The translations under genes and the position numbers were made by a program. The notes under the pieces are model-generated. The model worked only from the letters and a program-made list of their open reading frames with translations. It did no database searches and had not been told where the DNA came from. Positions 19,278 to 30,456 of a stretch of 64,000 nt of DNA are shown here, piece by piece. This DNA is from Ascoidea rubescens DSM 1968 (Eukaryota; Ascomycota; Saccharomycetes; Ascoideales; Ascoideaceae), in assembly GCF_001661345.1 (NCBI RefSeq), contig NW_017962913.1, forward strand, positions 3,094,941 to 3,158,940. The letters run 5' to 3'. Each line of letters begins with the position of its first letter. Positions within the stretch are counted from its first letter, which is position 1.

Positions 19278-21805
19278 TTTGAATATAGTATTTTATAAGT
19301 ATAGGGGGAGAGAATATAAGTGCAAGATCCTAAAGTAGAAACGAGAATTGAAGATCTGGATTGAAAAAAAGAATCAAAAAATATAAAAAACTGGACAATA
19401 AATAATTATTGATGTGATGTGAATATCAATAATGGGACTATTGTGTTTGTGGTCAGAAAAGTATTAGTTACAAAGAGGAAGTAGAACTAAAAACAGGGAC
19501 GAGTATGATATATATATATATATATATTTAGTGAATATTGAAGACAGATGTGAAAGAGAATATGACAATGGAGAGAAATAAAGAGAAAAATGAAAACTTA
19601 TATAGTGATTTGGAGAGAGGGAAGCGAGGGCAAGAAATGGACAAATGAAAAAGAGAAGGAATTGAGCTAGTATGAGATAAAAGGAAGGTAGATCAAATAA
19701 AATGAGATAAAATGAGATAAAAATGATTTCAAAAATGATAAAAAATTGTGAGAAAGTGAGTTGCATGCATTTTGGAAATAGAGTTTGGCGGAAAAGAGAT
19801 GAAATTCAGCAAAACACTGCAAATCTGCAGATAGGCTCCCACGCTGCAGGTACTCAGCTCGACGGATCCACTCAGATTCCTCCAGATCCAATGGTGCGTG
19901 TTCATTACTACCGCACGCATCTCGCTTTTCGACCTGCGCTGCGCTCTTTCTGGGGAGCGCTCTTAGGTCTCAATGCGGGTGATTCCCCATTCGCGCGCGC
20001 AGCAGATTCTGCACCACACGGGGCCGCTGTACGTAAGCACTCACACTGTGCATGTCATCTGCTGCTGCTCCACTCATGTGCAGCAGTCCTCCAGTCCCTT
20101 CTCCACGGGGAAGTATATAACGCGCCTCGTAGGGTCTGGTCATGTCTTTTGAAAAGTGAGTGGAAAAGCAGCAGTGATCCGTGACTGGAACCGACTGAGG
20201 AACCGTTGGAACGAGCAGAGCACTAGCGTTTGGCCTTGCGCTGATTGGCTGAACCCGATTTCTAGTGCAGCAGACCCACGCTGCTGGTCCTGGTTTGGAG
20301 GGACGACTTTTTCATCCCAGATTCTATAGTGGGGCATCAAAATGGTGCTATCTTTGTGCTCAAAAAATCTTAAATAATTTTAAATAATTTTAAATAATTC
20401 TAAATAATTCTAATTAATGCTAATAATTCTTATTTCCACCATAGCGTGGTTATTTTCCCGTATATTTATTCTCTTGATTCCATTGGTAATTAGTAATTTT
20501 GCTACTCTAGAGCTCATTTTCCTTTTTTCTTTAAGATTCTTATGACGGGTTCTATGGCAAACCTAATTCCAATTGTCTGAAATAAGACTGGATATTCTTC
20601 AATTTTATTACAATTGACATCTGAAAATTGCCTGGCTTCGTATCACCAAAAACCGCGCTGATTATATCTTGGTTTAATTAGCTTTGCGGTGATTTTATAA
20701 CATTTGCCATTTTTTTCCTTTTAAAAAAAAACAAAACACAATTAGCGATCGCTCTCCGATATCTCTTTGCTTGGTTTCTTTGGCTCGTCTCCAATTACAA
20801 AAGCATTCAAATATAAGATATATTGTTCAATTCTCAATCAATTCTTTCGATTCGAACTAATTGGTTCCATCTACTTTTCTGCTATTGTAAAAGCACTCTT
20901 ACGGGGTGGGAAGTTATTCCATTGGCATCGATATCCGATAACTCTATTTTCCACAATCTACACCAAATGGCTTCCATTATTACTTGTCAACTCAGCTGTA
21001 TTGTTTGTCTGCTTCCATCGATTCGTTTCCAACTATGTTCTTAACAAATAATGCCACATCTCAGTGATTGGGCCTATTACAACCAAGAGAAAAATAAAAA
21101 GAAAAGCGCATTTTTATTTTGTAAATTCAAAGGCTGCTTGAGCTTCCAAACCACAATGCGACATCTCCTCCATTAACTGCCTTTCTTCAGCTGGTCCTCG
21201 ACACTCTACACCATTATGCTCTCCAGCTCTGCTCACCTTCCGAATCCGTCTTTCAGCTGTCGACGCACACGAAATATCCGGGACAATGGATTTCTACCCA
21301 ATCCTTTCCGCAAATCCGTCACATCCGTGCCAGCCCACTCCACTGCGCCTGGGGTCCGTGTTAGCATCCGCGTCAGGTGCCAGTCCAGCTCTGCGCGCCT
21401 CTCATTGGCTGCCTGCTTATATTCTTCTTGCGGAACTTCGAGCCTTTGATCTAATCGTCCTAATCAACCCTCTAATCTGTAGATGCTTTTTGAGACTATT
21501 GTTGCTGCTTTTGATGCCCTTGTTGTTCCATTTCTTCTATTCATATCTCCAACATCTCCAATTACTATCGCAACTATTCACCTCCCTTTTGTCACATCCC
21601 ACTCTGATTAACTAATCTGTTTTATTTTTCCTTCCAACTCAATATCTTAATTAAGCATCTAGACCTAGTATCGAGATTTGGTACCTACTTTTGGTATCCA
21701 AAATTTACTATCTTGATCGAATTTTATCACTGTCTATATTCCAAGCATCTTATTCTATAATATACAACAACTTACCTTAGTACTTCATACATAATACATC
21801 TTATT
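19278..21805. other. Long divergent intergenic region CIT1 / MDL1 with two GC islands
   Basis: 2.5 kb without a supportable gene. GC-rich islands lie at about 19790-20340 and 21170-21480, with AT-rich DNA between. A clear TATATAA at 20115-20121 inside the first island points rightward, although no gene follows it. A 10-bp repeat (taaataattt, four copies) lies at 20371-20410. Frames up to 153 codons in the islands overlap on both strands and resemble nothing known. An unannotated RNA gene is possible. Confidence 0.5.
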
Positions 21806-24472
21806 ATGGTTTTACTAATAAATCCATCACTATTTATAAAGAATAACCTAATTTCTTCTTTATCAAAAAAATCTTTTCCAAAAAATTTAAATTTCATTTC
21901 AACTTCAAAAAGATCTATATCAATCAGTAATAATTATAATTATAATCATACCTATAATTATAATTATAACTATAAATATAATAGCAATCTTCTATTTCAT
22001 AACTCACCTTCAATCTCTTTTAATCCACTTTGTAATAAAACTGACCTTAAAAAGCAAAACATTTTCGGCTACTTTATATCAAAAAGATTTAAATCTAATA
22101 CTCCGCCAAATAACCATACTATCAAAGATAACCAAAACAATCAAAACAATCAAAACAATCAAAACAATCAAAATGATCAAAATGATCAAAATAATACTAT
22201 AAAAAAAAGTGATGAAATTTTGCCTCCATCAAGAATTTTTAATCCCTCTGAGTTAATCCTATCTTCAGCAGAAAACACCACAAAAAACTACAACGACTTT
22301 AAATCAATGGCCAAACTATTCTCCCTCGCAAAACCTGAAATAAATCTTCTTCTTCTAGTCTTATTCTGTTTAATTATTTCTTCCTCAGTATCAATGTCTC
22401 TACCTCTTGTCTTGGGTATACTCTTGGACGCTGGTAACTCGATTCCAAACAATCAAAACACCTCTGATAAAACTGATAAAGCCGATAACAAATCAACCTC
22501 CTTCATTCAATCCTTTGTAACCAAAATTAAAGAAAATGATCGTTTTAAATCTTACAACTCTAAAAATGATCCCAATGACAACTCCCCACAAGTTTTCGGT
22601 TTACCCTTAAATTATTTTCTATTCGGTTTAGCAGGCTTTTTCTTGATCGGTGCAATTGCAAATTCTTATCGTATTATCCTTTTAAAGACAATTGGCGAAA
22701 GAGTCATTGCAAGATTAAGAGTAAGAATCCTTAAAAAGTCTCTAGAACAAGATGCTGTCTTCCTAGACTATAACAAAGTAGGCGACTTGATCTCAAGATT
22801 AACCAACGATTCTTCCATTATTACAAGATCTGCCACTCAAAATTTATCTGATGGTGTAAGAGCTGTAATCTCCGGTGGTGTTGGCTTTTCAATGATGTGT
22901 TTAGTATCTCCCAAGCTAGCTGCCTATTTATTCATTCTAGCACCTCCCTTGGGTTTATTTGCCTTTTTTTATGGTAGAAAAATTAGAAATATTTCAAAAA
23001 GATTACAGCAAGAAGTCGGAACCCTAACAAAAGTAGCCGAGGAATCTTTATCTTCAACAAAAACAATACAATCCTTTAATGGTGAAAGAACTGAAATCCA
23101 TAATTTTTCAAAACAAGTTAGAAACGTCTTTCAAGCAGGTTACTTAGAAGCAAAATTCACAGGTTTCTTTTATGGCTCAACAGGTTTTATAGCAAACTCG
23201 GCGCTATTATTACTCCTATCAATTGGTTCTTCAATGATTAGATCCGGCGAAATTAGTGTTGGCGATCTATCCTCATTTATCATGTACGCTGTTTATACCG
23301 GTTCTTCAATGTTTGGACTATCAAATTTTTACTCAGAATTAATGAAAGGTATGGGTGCTGCAACAAGAGTATTTGAATTAAATGATAGAAAACCTTTAAT
23401 CCCTGCAACTATTGGTAAAAAAGTAAACCACAAATCTCTAAAGGGCGAAATTGAATTCAAAAATATTAAATTTTCTTATCCTACAAGACTAAACGCTTTA
23501 ATATTTAAACAATTAAATTTCAAGATAACTCCAGGTGAACATATTTGCATAGTTGGCCCATCAGGATCTGGAAAATCAACCATTATTCATTTATTATTAA
23601 GATATTATGATCCAAATTCAGGTTCCATTTTACTAGATAAAGAAAATATAGCTAACTTTAACTTGAAAAATTATAGAAGAATTATCGGGGTCGTGCAACA
23701 AGAACCATTATTATTCTCAGGAACTATTAAGGAAAATATCAAATACGGATATACTAACGCATCTGATGAAGAAGTTGACAATGCTGTTAAACTCGCAAAT
23801 TGTGATAAATTTTTAACTAGATTTCCAAATGGTCTCGATACAATAGTTGGGTCAAGAGGTACTCAGTTATCAGGTGGTCAAAAACAAAGAATTGCACTTG
23901 CAAGAGCTTTGATATTAAAACCAAAAATATTAATATTGGATGAAGCAACTAGTGCATTGGATTCTGAAAGCGAAAATGCTATTTCAACTACTATACAAGA
24001 TAGATCAATTAGAAATTTAACAACTATTTCAATTGCTCATAGAATCTCGACTATTAAAACAGCTTCAAGAATTATAGTTCTTAATGAAGGAACCATGGTA
24101 GAAACAGGAAAATTTAAAGAATTAATAGCAAATCCAGATTCTTTTTTGAATAAATTGTTAAACAATGATCCAGCAATCCATCCATCACCAAATAATTTAC
24201 CGGATAACGATAGACCTATTATTCATGACGATAAGTTTTTTGAATTAGAAAATGTGGAACAAAATTTGAATATGATTGAAAAGACACTAGAAGAAATGAA
24301 AATGAAAAACGATAGTAATATAGATGAAATAACGAAAGAAATTGAAAATTTGAAAAGTTATAATAAAAACTTGCAAGAATTAGAAATGATAAAAAAGAAA
24401 AAAATAATTGAAAATCAAGAAAGACAGCAAGAACTTGACGACAAAATTAAAGAGCTTAACAAGTCTCCCTAG
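21806..24472 (+). CDS. MDL1: Mitochondrial inner-membrane ABC half-transporter Mdl1-type
   Basis: ABCB10-like half-transporter of the mitochondrial inner membrane; in yeast Mdl1 exports peptides produced by matrix proteolysis and affects oxidative-stress resistance. 888 residues against about 695 in S. cerevisiae. Seen: a basic, Ser/Asn-rich presequence with a 9-bp coding repeat giving NNQNNQNNQ and then DQNDQN (22131-22195); the conserved opening LAKPEINLLLLVLF and a six-helix membrane domain to about residue 530; the ATPase with Walker A GPSGSGKST (584-592), signature LSGGQKQRIALARAL (about 687) and Walker B ILILDEATSALD (about 707-718); then an unusual charged coiled-coil tail (about 810-888). 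A 61-residue polar insert (about 212-272) lies in the first intermembrane loop. Mdl2 is the alternative; Atm1 fits less well. Confidence 0.85.
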   Translation: MVLLINPSLFIKNNLISSLSKKSFPKNLNFISTSKRSISISNNYNYNHTYNYNYNYKYNSNLLFHNSPSISFNPLCNKTDLKKQNIFGYFISKRFKSNTPPNNHTIKDNQNNQNNQNNQNNQNDQNDQNNTIKKSDEILPPSRIFNPSELILSSAENTTKNYNDFKSMAKLFSLAKPEINLLLLVLFCLIISSSVSMSLPLVLGILLDAGNSIPNNQNTSDKTDKADNKSTSFIQSFVTKIKENDRFKSYNSKNDPNDNSPQVFGLPLNYFLFGLAGFFLIGAIANSYRIILLKTIGERVIARLRVRILKKSLEQDAVFLDYNKVGDLISRLTNDSSIITRSATQNLSDGVRAVISGGVGFSMMCLVSPKLAAYLFILAPPLGLFAFFYGRKIRNISKRLQQEVGTLTKVAEESLSSTKTIQSFNGERTEIHNFSKQVRNVFQAGYLEAKFTGFFYGSTGFIANSALLLLLSIGSSMIRSGEISVGDLSSFIMYAVYTGSSMFGLSNFYSELMKGMGAATRVFELNDRKPLIPATIGKKVNHKSLKGEIEFKNIKFSYPTRLNALIFKQLNFKITPGEHICIVGPSGSGKSTIIHLLLRYYDPNSGSILLDKENIANFNLKNYRRIIGVVQQEPLLFSGTIKENIKYGYTNASDEEVDNAVKLANCDKFLTRFPNGLDTIVGSRGTQLSGGQKQRIALARALILKPKILILDEATSALDSESENAISTTIQDRSIRNLTTISIAHRISTIKTASRIIVLNEGTMVETGKFKELIANPDSFLNKLLNNDPAIHPSPNNLPDNDRPIIHDDKFFELENVEQNLNMIEKTLEEMKMKNDSNIDEITKEIENLKSYNKNLQELEMIKKKKIIENQERQQELDDKIKELNKSP

Positions 24473-24959
24473 CCACTTTCCAAATAATAGAATAAAAATT
24501 ATTTATAGATAATCGCTTAGAAACTTAGATTCCTTTCCTTGAAAGAAAAATAAGAATTTGTAAATATAAAATTGACACATTTTGTGTTCACTTGAACCGA
24601 CCCAAATTGGTGGAATTGTTTTCAGTACGCACAGACCTTCCTAAAACAAATTCTTGCTTACCCAGGGTCTACCAAACATTTCGAAAACACAAGCACGTTC
24701 CGAAACTTCGCCGAACCGTGATTAGAAAACGGAAACTATAGAGCTGCGGTTGTGTGCGCTGGCCGTGACTGTTTTTTTTAAGAGAAAGTCACGCTTCAAC
24801 TTTTCAGCGGCTGACACGTGCCGAGTTCTCAGTAAAATTTCATGATATTGTTGAATGGAATATTGAAACGCTTCTCACCAGCAGCATCAGGGATCTAGTA
24901 ACAACTAAATTATTTTTATACTATTATATTCAATACTGTATCTGTATCAATATTGAAAG
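24473..24959. promoter_or_regulatory. RPL15 promoter region
   Basis: GC-rich core at 24590-24890. It contains CACGTG at 24815-24820 and an inverted pair, GTGACTG (24765-24771) and AGTCACG (24787-24793), separated by a T-rich spacer. The pair resembles half of the HomolD box CAGTCACA used in some fungal ribosomal-protein promoters. Cbf1-type sites in ribosomal-protein promoters are known from Candida. Assignment is by motif only. Confidence 0.5.
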
Positions 24960-25665
24960 AGTATGTTTTGAAAGTTTTCGACCCATTTTCCTTTCAGTCC
25001 GTATGACTCAATTAAAGTGTCTGCTACTAATGCTATAAATTTCAATTGCAGTGGGTGCCTACAAATATTTAGAAGAACTCTCCAGAAAGAAACAATCTGA
25101 TGTTTCCAGATTTTTACAAAGAGTCAGAGTATGGGAATATCGTCAAAAGAATGTTATTCACCGTGCTACTCGTCCTTCTCGTCCAGACAAAGCTAGAAGA
25201 TTAGGCTACAAAAATAAACAAGGTTTTGTTATCTACAGAATTCGTGTTAGAAGAGGTAACAGAAAGAGACCAGTTCCAAAAGGTGCTACTTACGGTAAAC
25301 CAACTAACCAAGGTGTTTCTCAATTGAAATACCAAAGATCATTACGTGCTACTGCTGAAGAAAGAGTCGGCCGTAGAGCTTCCAATTTAAGAGTCTTGAA
25401 CTCCTACTGGATCAATCAAGATTCTACCTACAAATATTTCGAAATTATTTTAGTTGATCCTTCTCACAAAGCCATTAGAAGAGATGCCAGATACAACTGG
25501 ATCGTCAACCCAGTCCACAAACATCGTGAAGCCAGAGGTTTAACCTCCACCGGTAAAAAATCAAGAGGTATCAATAAAGGTCACAAATTCAACAACACCA
25601 AAGCTGGTCGTCGTCACACCTGGAAAAAACACAACACTTTATCTTTATGGAGATACAGATCCTAA
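24960..25665 (+). CDS. RPL15: Cytosolic ribosomal protein eL15, with an intron inside the start codon
   Basis: Component of the 60S ribosomal subunit. The protein is the full 204 residues ([20 protein letters not shown]...) and ends ...[11 protein letters not shown]. The contiguous frame begins at a GTG because the ATG is split: exon 1 ends with A at 24960, the intron 24961-25051 starts GTATGT, carries TACTAAT at 25025-25031 and ends TTGCAG, and exon 2 begins TG GGT GCC at 25052. The joined start is A^TG. The 91-nt size and a branch-to-acceptor spacing near 20 nt are normal for yeast. S. cerevisiae RPL15 genes have no intron, so this one is lineage-specific relative to that species. Codon use is that of a highly expressed gene. 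Confidence 0.95.
24961..25051 (+). other. Spliceosomal intron of RPL15
   Basis: 5' site GTATGT, branch point TACTAAT, acceptor TTGCAG. It lies after the first base of the start codon. The earlier CTTTCAG at 24991-24997 precedes the branch point and is not the acceptor. Confidence 0.9.
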
Positions 25666-26271
25666 GTTTCTTGAAGGATTTTTATTTTTTAAGAAATACT
25701 CATTTTTCAAATTTATTAACACTTATTTGTTGAATATTTAATATAATTACGTATTTTAATCTATATTAAAATGGGTCAATCATTTTGAAAGCATTTTTGT
25801 AGATAATTTATTTTAAATTTTATTATCATTTTTATCACAAACAAAGACAAAAATTCAAAAGATTAATTCCAGAGCAAGGTAAATTTTATCAAATATATCA
25901 ATTAACAAAAGCTGATTGAAATGAATTAAAAATCAATTTCATAGGATTATTATTACTTAAATTTATTTCAAATCACCACTTCTTTCAAAAATATAATTGG
26001 ACAGTTAATGAATTTCCTAAAGTAGAATCTATAGTACTTAGATCTCACATTTGATTTCCACATGAATTAAATGTTATTAAAACAGATACTAATATACATT
26101 AACTAACTAAAAACATGAAAAAAAAATTAACAGTTCAAAACTAAATATGCTTTTAAATCCACTACTCCAATTCATAAAAATAATACAAAAATACATGAAA
26201 ATGACCTAAAGAAAAGACTTGAACACACCCAAAAAAAATCAAATCAAATAAAAACGAAAAAAAAAAACAAT
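25666..26271. other. Convergent intergenic RPL15 / DSN1 with a frame open only if TGA is read as Trp
   Basis: AT-rich. A plus-strand frame from 25803 to 26099 has no TAA or TAG for 99 codons and two TGA codons (25917, 26052). Its predicted sequence looks protein-like (e.g. NYNWTVNEFPKVESIVLRS after TGA=Trp reading is assumed), but I recognise no family. It could be a nuclear copy of mitochondrial DNA, a decayed gene or chance. Confidence 0.35.
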
Positions 26272-29043
26272 CTAATTTTCACCAATTCTTGATATTGCTT
26301 TCAATAAGTCAATGCTATCTAAATGCTTCATTTCATTAATTTTTCTTTGAATTGCTTCATCTTCAATATCCATTTGACTGTTTTTATTATTGCCATTTAT
26401 ATTTTCAAATTCTTGATTGTTATTTTTTTTCAAAATCAAATCTTTGTCCACATTAATATGACTAATATAATCATTTACAAGTTTAGAAAAAGTTTTTATC
26501 TTATTTTGATTAAACAATCTTAATAACTTGTCATTTGAATGTAGTTTCAAAGAAAAATCATTTAGATTATCAATTACTTGCATGATATTATTTTCAAAAT
26601 TATTTTTAGTATAATTGAATGTACTTTCAATTTTACTTATCTTAGCATTTTCTAATGTTTCAATTATATCTTTATCTTCTTCTTTATTGTGTAGGATATT
26701 ATTATCAACATTTATTTTATCAAATGAAGATTTCTCCAAGTCTAGTATAATTGTATTCACCTCGTCATCAATTTTGATCTTTTCTTGTTCAATATCTTTA
26801 AATGCTTTTTTTATTTTATTATTTTCAATTTCTTTTCCTAATTTGTCCAAATTGACATTATATTCCTTAGTATTTTTAAAATTGATATCATTTTCAACAT
26901 ACTGGCTGTAAAGGTCATCCCACAATTTATTCTCTTTTTGTAGAATTTCCAATTTTTTCAAGAATATTTTCAAATTAGATTTATTCATTATATTTTGAAC
27001 ATTAGCGACAACTTTTACGTTATTTTTTGAATTGTTAGATTTCTCTTCAAAATCCTTTTGATTGTCTTCACTTTTATCTGAGTCGTCATTAAGATCTCTA
27101 TTCCACCAAGATGTATTTATTGTTCCGTCTACTAAGGACTTGATGATTTCATCTTTGATTACTTTTGCAATGTTATTTGATATCTTCTCAGTAGTACTAA
27201 TACCAGTGCTAGTTTTGTTTTGTCTTTCATTTGACTGCATGATGGTATTATTTTCAATATATAATTGTCTTTTAAAGCACCATACAAGTAGCTGTCTCAT
27301 TTGATGAGGTATAGGCAAAGATAAATCAAAATGTTTAAAAAAATAGTTTGGCTCGATATCTTCATGTGGAGTAGCAACAAAACCATTTCCAATTGAAGAA
27401 GTTCTTTTGCCTCTATTACTAAGTGAAGATCTTCTTTTCTTGATTAATTTTTTCTTATCACTAATATTTTTGTTTACACCAACACGCCGTATTGGAGATT
27501 CAGAAATTTGAAGTTTTTGCTTTTCAATAGATTCAATTTCTAAATATGAACTGTTACGACGAATTTTTTTAACAATTTGGTTATTATCGTCGTAGGAGTT
27601 AATTAATTTAAAGGAATTTGCAGTCGAATGATTCTGAAATCCATTTTTATTTTTGTTTGGAGGATTTTTATTAAAGTTATCAATTTTATTTTCGGGTTTT
27701 TCCTTTCTTAAAACTCGTTTAAAATTCCCATTAGCTTTCTGTTTTAAATCTTGAGATGTCTTTATTTTGGTTCTTGATCTTTTTAAAGGTTTTTCTATTA
27801 CTATTAAAGAGTCGTCTTTTTGATCAATTTCTTCAATTGTTGCTTGTTCAGGAGTTATTTCTTTTATTTTTCTTTTATTTTTTTTTTGATTGTTATTTGA
27901 AATGATGGAAAAATCATCATTTTGGGTTGGATCTAAATTTGAATTGATGAAACCATTTGTTTTCAATTTAGATTTAGATTTAGAATTAGAGATAGGTCTT
28001 TTGATTGATTTCCCATTTGTTAATTTTTCAGTATCCGTTTTTCCATTTCTGGATTTCCCATTGGTTTTCTGGGTTTGATTATTGGTGGATAATTTAGAAT
28101 TTAAATTTGGATTTGGATTTGGATTTGAATTTTTATCTAAGTCTGAAATTGAATCAAAATCGGAAAGAGATAAAGTATCAATTATGTCATCTATATCGTC
28201 AATTATGTGTATATAATTTTTTGCAGTTGATTTTGAGGTTTTTTCCTCAGGTAATTTATCAAAGTTATCAATATCCAGAATATCATTTCGTATTTTGTTC
28301 TGTATCAAGTTATTATTTTTCTGAGTATTTTTCTGAGTATTTTTTTGAGTGTTTTTTTGAGTTGTTTTCCTAGTATTTTTTTTCTTCAGTATTTTACTGT
28401 TGTTATTATTAGTTTTTGGAAATAAGACAGAATCTGGAATAATATTTGTTTGTTGCTGTATCTTTGATCTTATTGCTCTACCTTTTTTTTTAGTGTTATT
28501 ATTATTCCCTATTGTTGTGATATTATTGGGTAATTTATTGGGTAATTTATTAGGTATTAAATCATTGTTAGTAATGGTATTGTTATTATTTAAATCTAAA
28601 TCTAAATCCGAGTTGATTTCATCAATGTCTTCTAAAATTCTGTTTGTATTCAAATTTTGTAGTATTGTAAAGGAAAAACCATCATCGTCTTTTTTTAAAT
28701 GAGAGAATTCTAAAGGTGTTGTATTGTTATTTATAGAATTATTAAGAGTATTGTTAAAGCTTGAGTTATTCAAAAAAGAATTTGAATTCGAGTTTGCCCT
28801 TAAATTTCTAGATTTTGATAATATTCTTGAAATTTTATTTATTGGTTTATTATTATTGATTTGTGAAATATTATTATTGGTGGAATCATTACTATAAGTT
28901 GAATCGTTATTGTTTATAGTATAAATATTGTGATTAAGTATATTATTTGAATTTGGATTTGGATTTGGATTTAATTTAGATTTAGACTTAGATTTTGTTG
29001 ATGATGGTATCTGTTTTTTAATTTGTTTTTTCCTTGGAGGCAT
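26272..29043 (-). CDS. DSN1: Kinetochore MIND/Mis12-complex subunit Dsn1
   Basis: Dsn1/Mis13 links the inner kinetochore to the Ndc80 complex. 923 residues against 576 in S. cerevisiae. Recognition rests on the block at about residues 535-600: KKRRSSLSNRGKRTSSIGNG, then NYFFKHFDLSLPIPHQMRQLLVWC, which is the family's Aurora-B/Ipl1-regulated segment followed by the head region. The RRSS and KRTSS sites fit Ipl1 phosphorylation, which in yeast controls CENP-C binding. The C-terminal third is charged and predicted helical, as expected for the Mis12 coiled-coil rod. The N-terminal 500 residues are poorly conserved, Asn/Ser/Lys-rich, and include a KNTQ repeat (five copies, about 28318-28372) and NPNPNPN runs. 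Antisense frames here are shadows. Confidence 0.85.
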   Translation of the reverse strand: MPPRKKQIKKQIPSSTKSKSKSKLNPNPNPNSNNILNHNIYTINNNDSTYSNDSTNNNISQINNNKPINKISRILSKSRNLRANSNSNSFLNNSSFNNTLNNSINNNTTPLEFSHLKKDDDGFSFTILQNLNTNRILEDIDEINSDLDLDLNNNNTITNNDLIPNKLPNKLPNNITTIGNNNNTKKKGRAIRSKIQQQTNIIPDSVLFPKTNNNNSKILKKKNTRKTTQKNTQKNTQKNTQKNNNLIQNKIRNDILDIDNFDKLPEEKTSKSTAKNYIHIIDDIDDIIDTLSLSDFDSISDLDKNSNPNPNPNLNSKLSTNNQTQKTNGKSRNGKTDTEKLTNGKSIKRPISNSKSKSKLKTNGFINSNLDPTQNDDFSIISNNNQKKNKRKIKEITPEQATIEEIDQKDDSLIVIEKPLKRSRTKIKTSQDLKQKANGNFKRVLRKEKPENKIDNFNKNPPNKNKNGFQNHSTANSFKLINSYDDNNQIVKKIRRNSSYLEIESIEKQKLQISESPIRRVGVNKNISDKKKLIKKRRSSLSNRGKRTSSIGNGFVATPHEDIEPNYFFKHFDLSLPIPHQMRQLLVWCFKRQLYIENNTIMQSNERQNKTSTGISTTEKISNNIAKVIKDEIIKSLVDGTINTSWWNRDLNDDSDKSEDNQKDFEEKSNNSKNNVKVVANVQNIMNKSNLKIFLKKLEILQKENKLWDDLYSQYVENDINFKNTKEYNVNLDKLGKEIENNKIKKAFKDIEQEKIKIDDEVNTIILDLEKSSFDKINVDNNILHNKEEDKDIIETLENAKISKIESTFNYTKNNFENNIMQVIDNLNDFSLKLHSNDKLLRLFNQNKIKTFSKLVNDYISHINVDKDLILKKNNNQEFENINGNNKNSQMDIEDEAIQRKINEMKHLDSIDLLKAISRIGEN

Positions 29044-29983
29044 TATTAGCCAATATTCATGAAACAGTGATTGATTCTAGCTAAGAAATGCAGAATTGAA
29101 TGGTAGAAATGAAATGAAAGTGAAAAATTCCAAGTGATAAGACTGTGGTGCTTATTGTTGTTGAAGTTAGATGTTGGTTATTAAAAAGATTTGTTCTCAA
29201 TGAAAAATAAAACCATAAACAAGCAAGAAAATCCGTAATATAAATCGCAAAAAGACCAACCCCCTAGGCAGCTGCAGGCATCAATGGGTGTTGTGGGATG
29301 TAAAATCAACCAGGTCAATTCTGTTGTGTATTTACTGGCAATTCTATCGTCTGGCACAAGAAAATGACAATCTCTGGACCAAATGGGAATCTGCAAAAGT
29401 ATAAAACAGAAAAAACAGAAAAAACAGGAATCTGGAGCAGATATCGACGAGTAATGGGTCGTTGGGGATATTGGAAATGAGCTTGGAAGACGCGAAGAAC
29501 AATCACCACAGGAAGCAGACAGAACAAACGCAGACAGCAGACAGCACCTCTTCGATAGGCCTTTTGAGTTACACACACTTTCTCACTAGTGACGACTATC
29601 GTGGAACAGTATTTGGTGAAACTCTGGAGCATAAGCAGCTTTTGTTTATGTTGTTTATTTTTTTCTGGTGTTGTTTTCGTTTGCGAAGGGGGTCTGTCGC
29701 GGGTACTATTATGTAAGCCAGACCTCCAAGAGGGTTGCCACTGGTGGGGCAAGTTCACTTGTGCATTGATTATGCGCATACATGCATTGAATCCATAGCG
29801 GTGGGTTTGATTTTTATTTATCTTTTTGACATTTTTGAAACAGAAATTGAGACATAAACAGGAGTTTTAAATAGTCTAAAACAGGAGCTAGGGATGGATA
29901 TAAATATCAAGGGAGTGAAGGCAAAATGAGAATTCTTTTTTGTTTTGCTGTTTTGGCGTTCTTCTCAACAACCCAAGATAGCA
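29044..29983. other. Divergent intergenic DSN1 / Rho-like gene
   Basis: Mixed composition, moderately GC-rich at 29250-29790. Overlapping frames of 69-154 codons on both strands are not conserved. TATAAAT at 29899-29905 lies about 80 bp before the Rho-like start and could be its TATA element. Confidence 0.5.
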
Positions 29984-30407
29984 ATGGTTCAAGAAATTAA
30001 ATTGAGGAAGAGTATATTGGTGGTTGGCGACAAGGGAGTGGGCAAAACATCGCTTTTAATGTTTCTTAAAAACCATGGAGAGTTTCCAATCGATATCAAT
30101 TTGCCAAATCATTTGGAACCATTTAAAGTCGACGTTTCACTAGCTGGTTGCGACATACCTGTCTCAATTGAATTGAAAATTTTCGATACTCATTTCAAGC
30201 AGTTTGATAATAACTTTGATCCGTTTTTATACTTCAATTTATTGTACGATTTGAGCCAATTCAGTCTAATATTGATCTGCTTATCATATGACGATTTAAA
30301 TTCGTTTAATAATTTGAGGAAACACTGGTATGTAGAGTTTATCAAAAGAATTAATAGCAATAACAATAACAATAACAATAACAATAATAATAGTAATAGT
30401 AATAGTA

Positions 30408-30456
<49 letters not shown>

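Noticed and set aside
19723-20184. 153-codon ATG frame in the CIT1/MDL1 interval
   Set aside because: It runs from AT-rich DNA into a GC island, overlaps frames on the other strand, has no domain and no consistent codon use.
21771-21781. ACTTACCTT resembling the 5' end of U1 snRNA
   Set aside because: No downstream Sm site or stem-loop pattern, and it sits 30 bp before the MDL1 start.
26323-28702. Plus-strand frames of 62-100 codons inside DSN1
   Set aside because: Shadows of the long minus-strand gene, produced by its Asn/Lys/Ser-rich codons.
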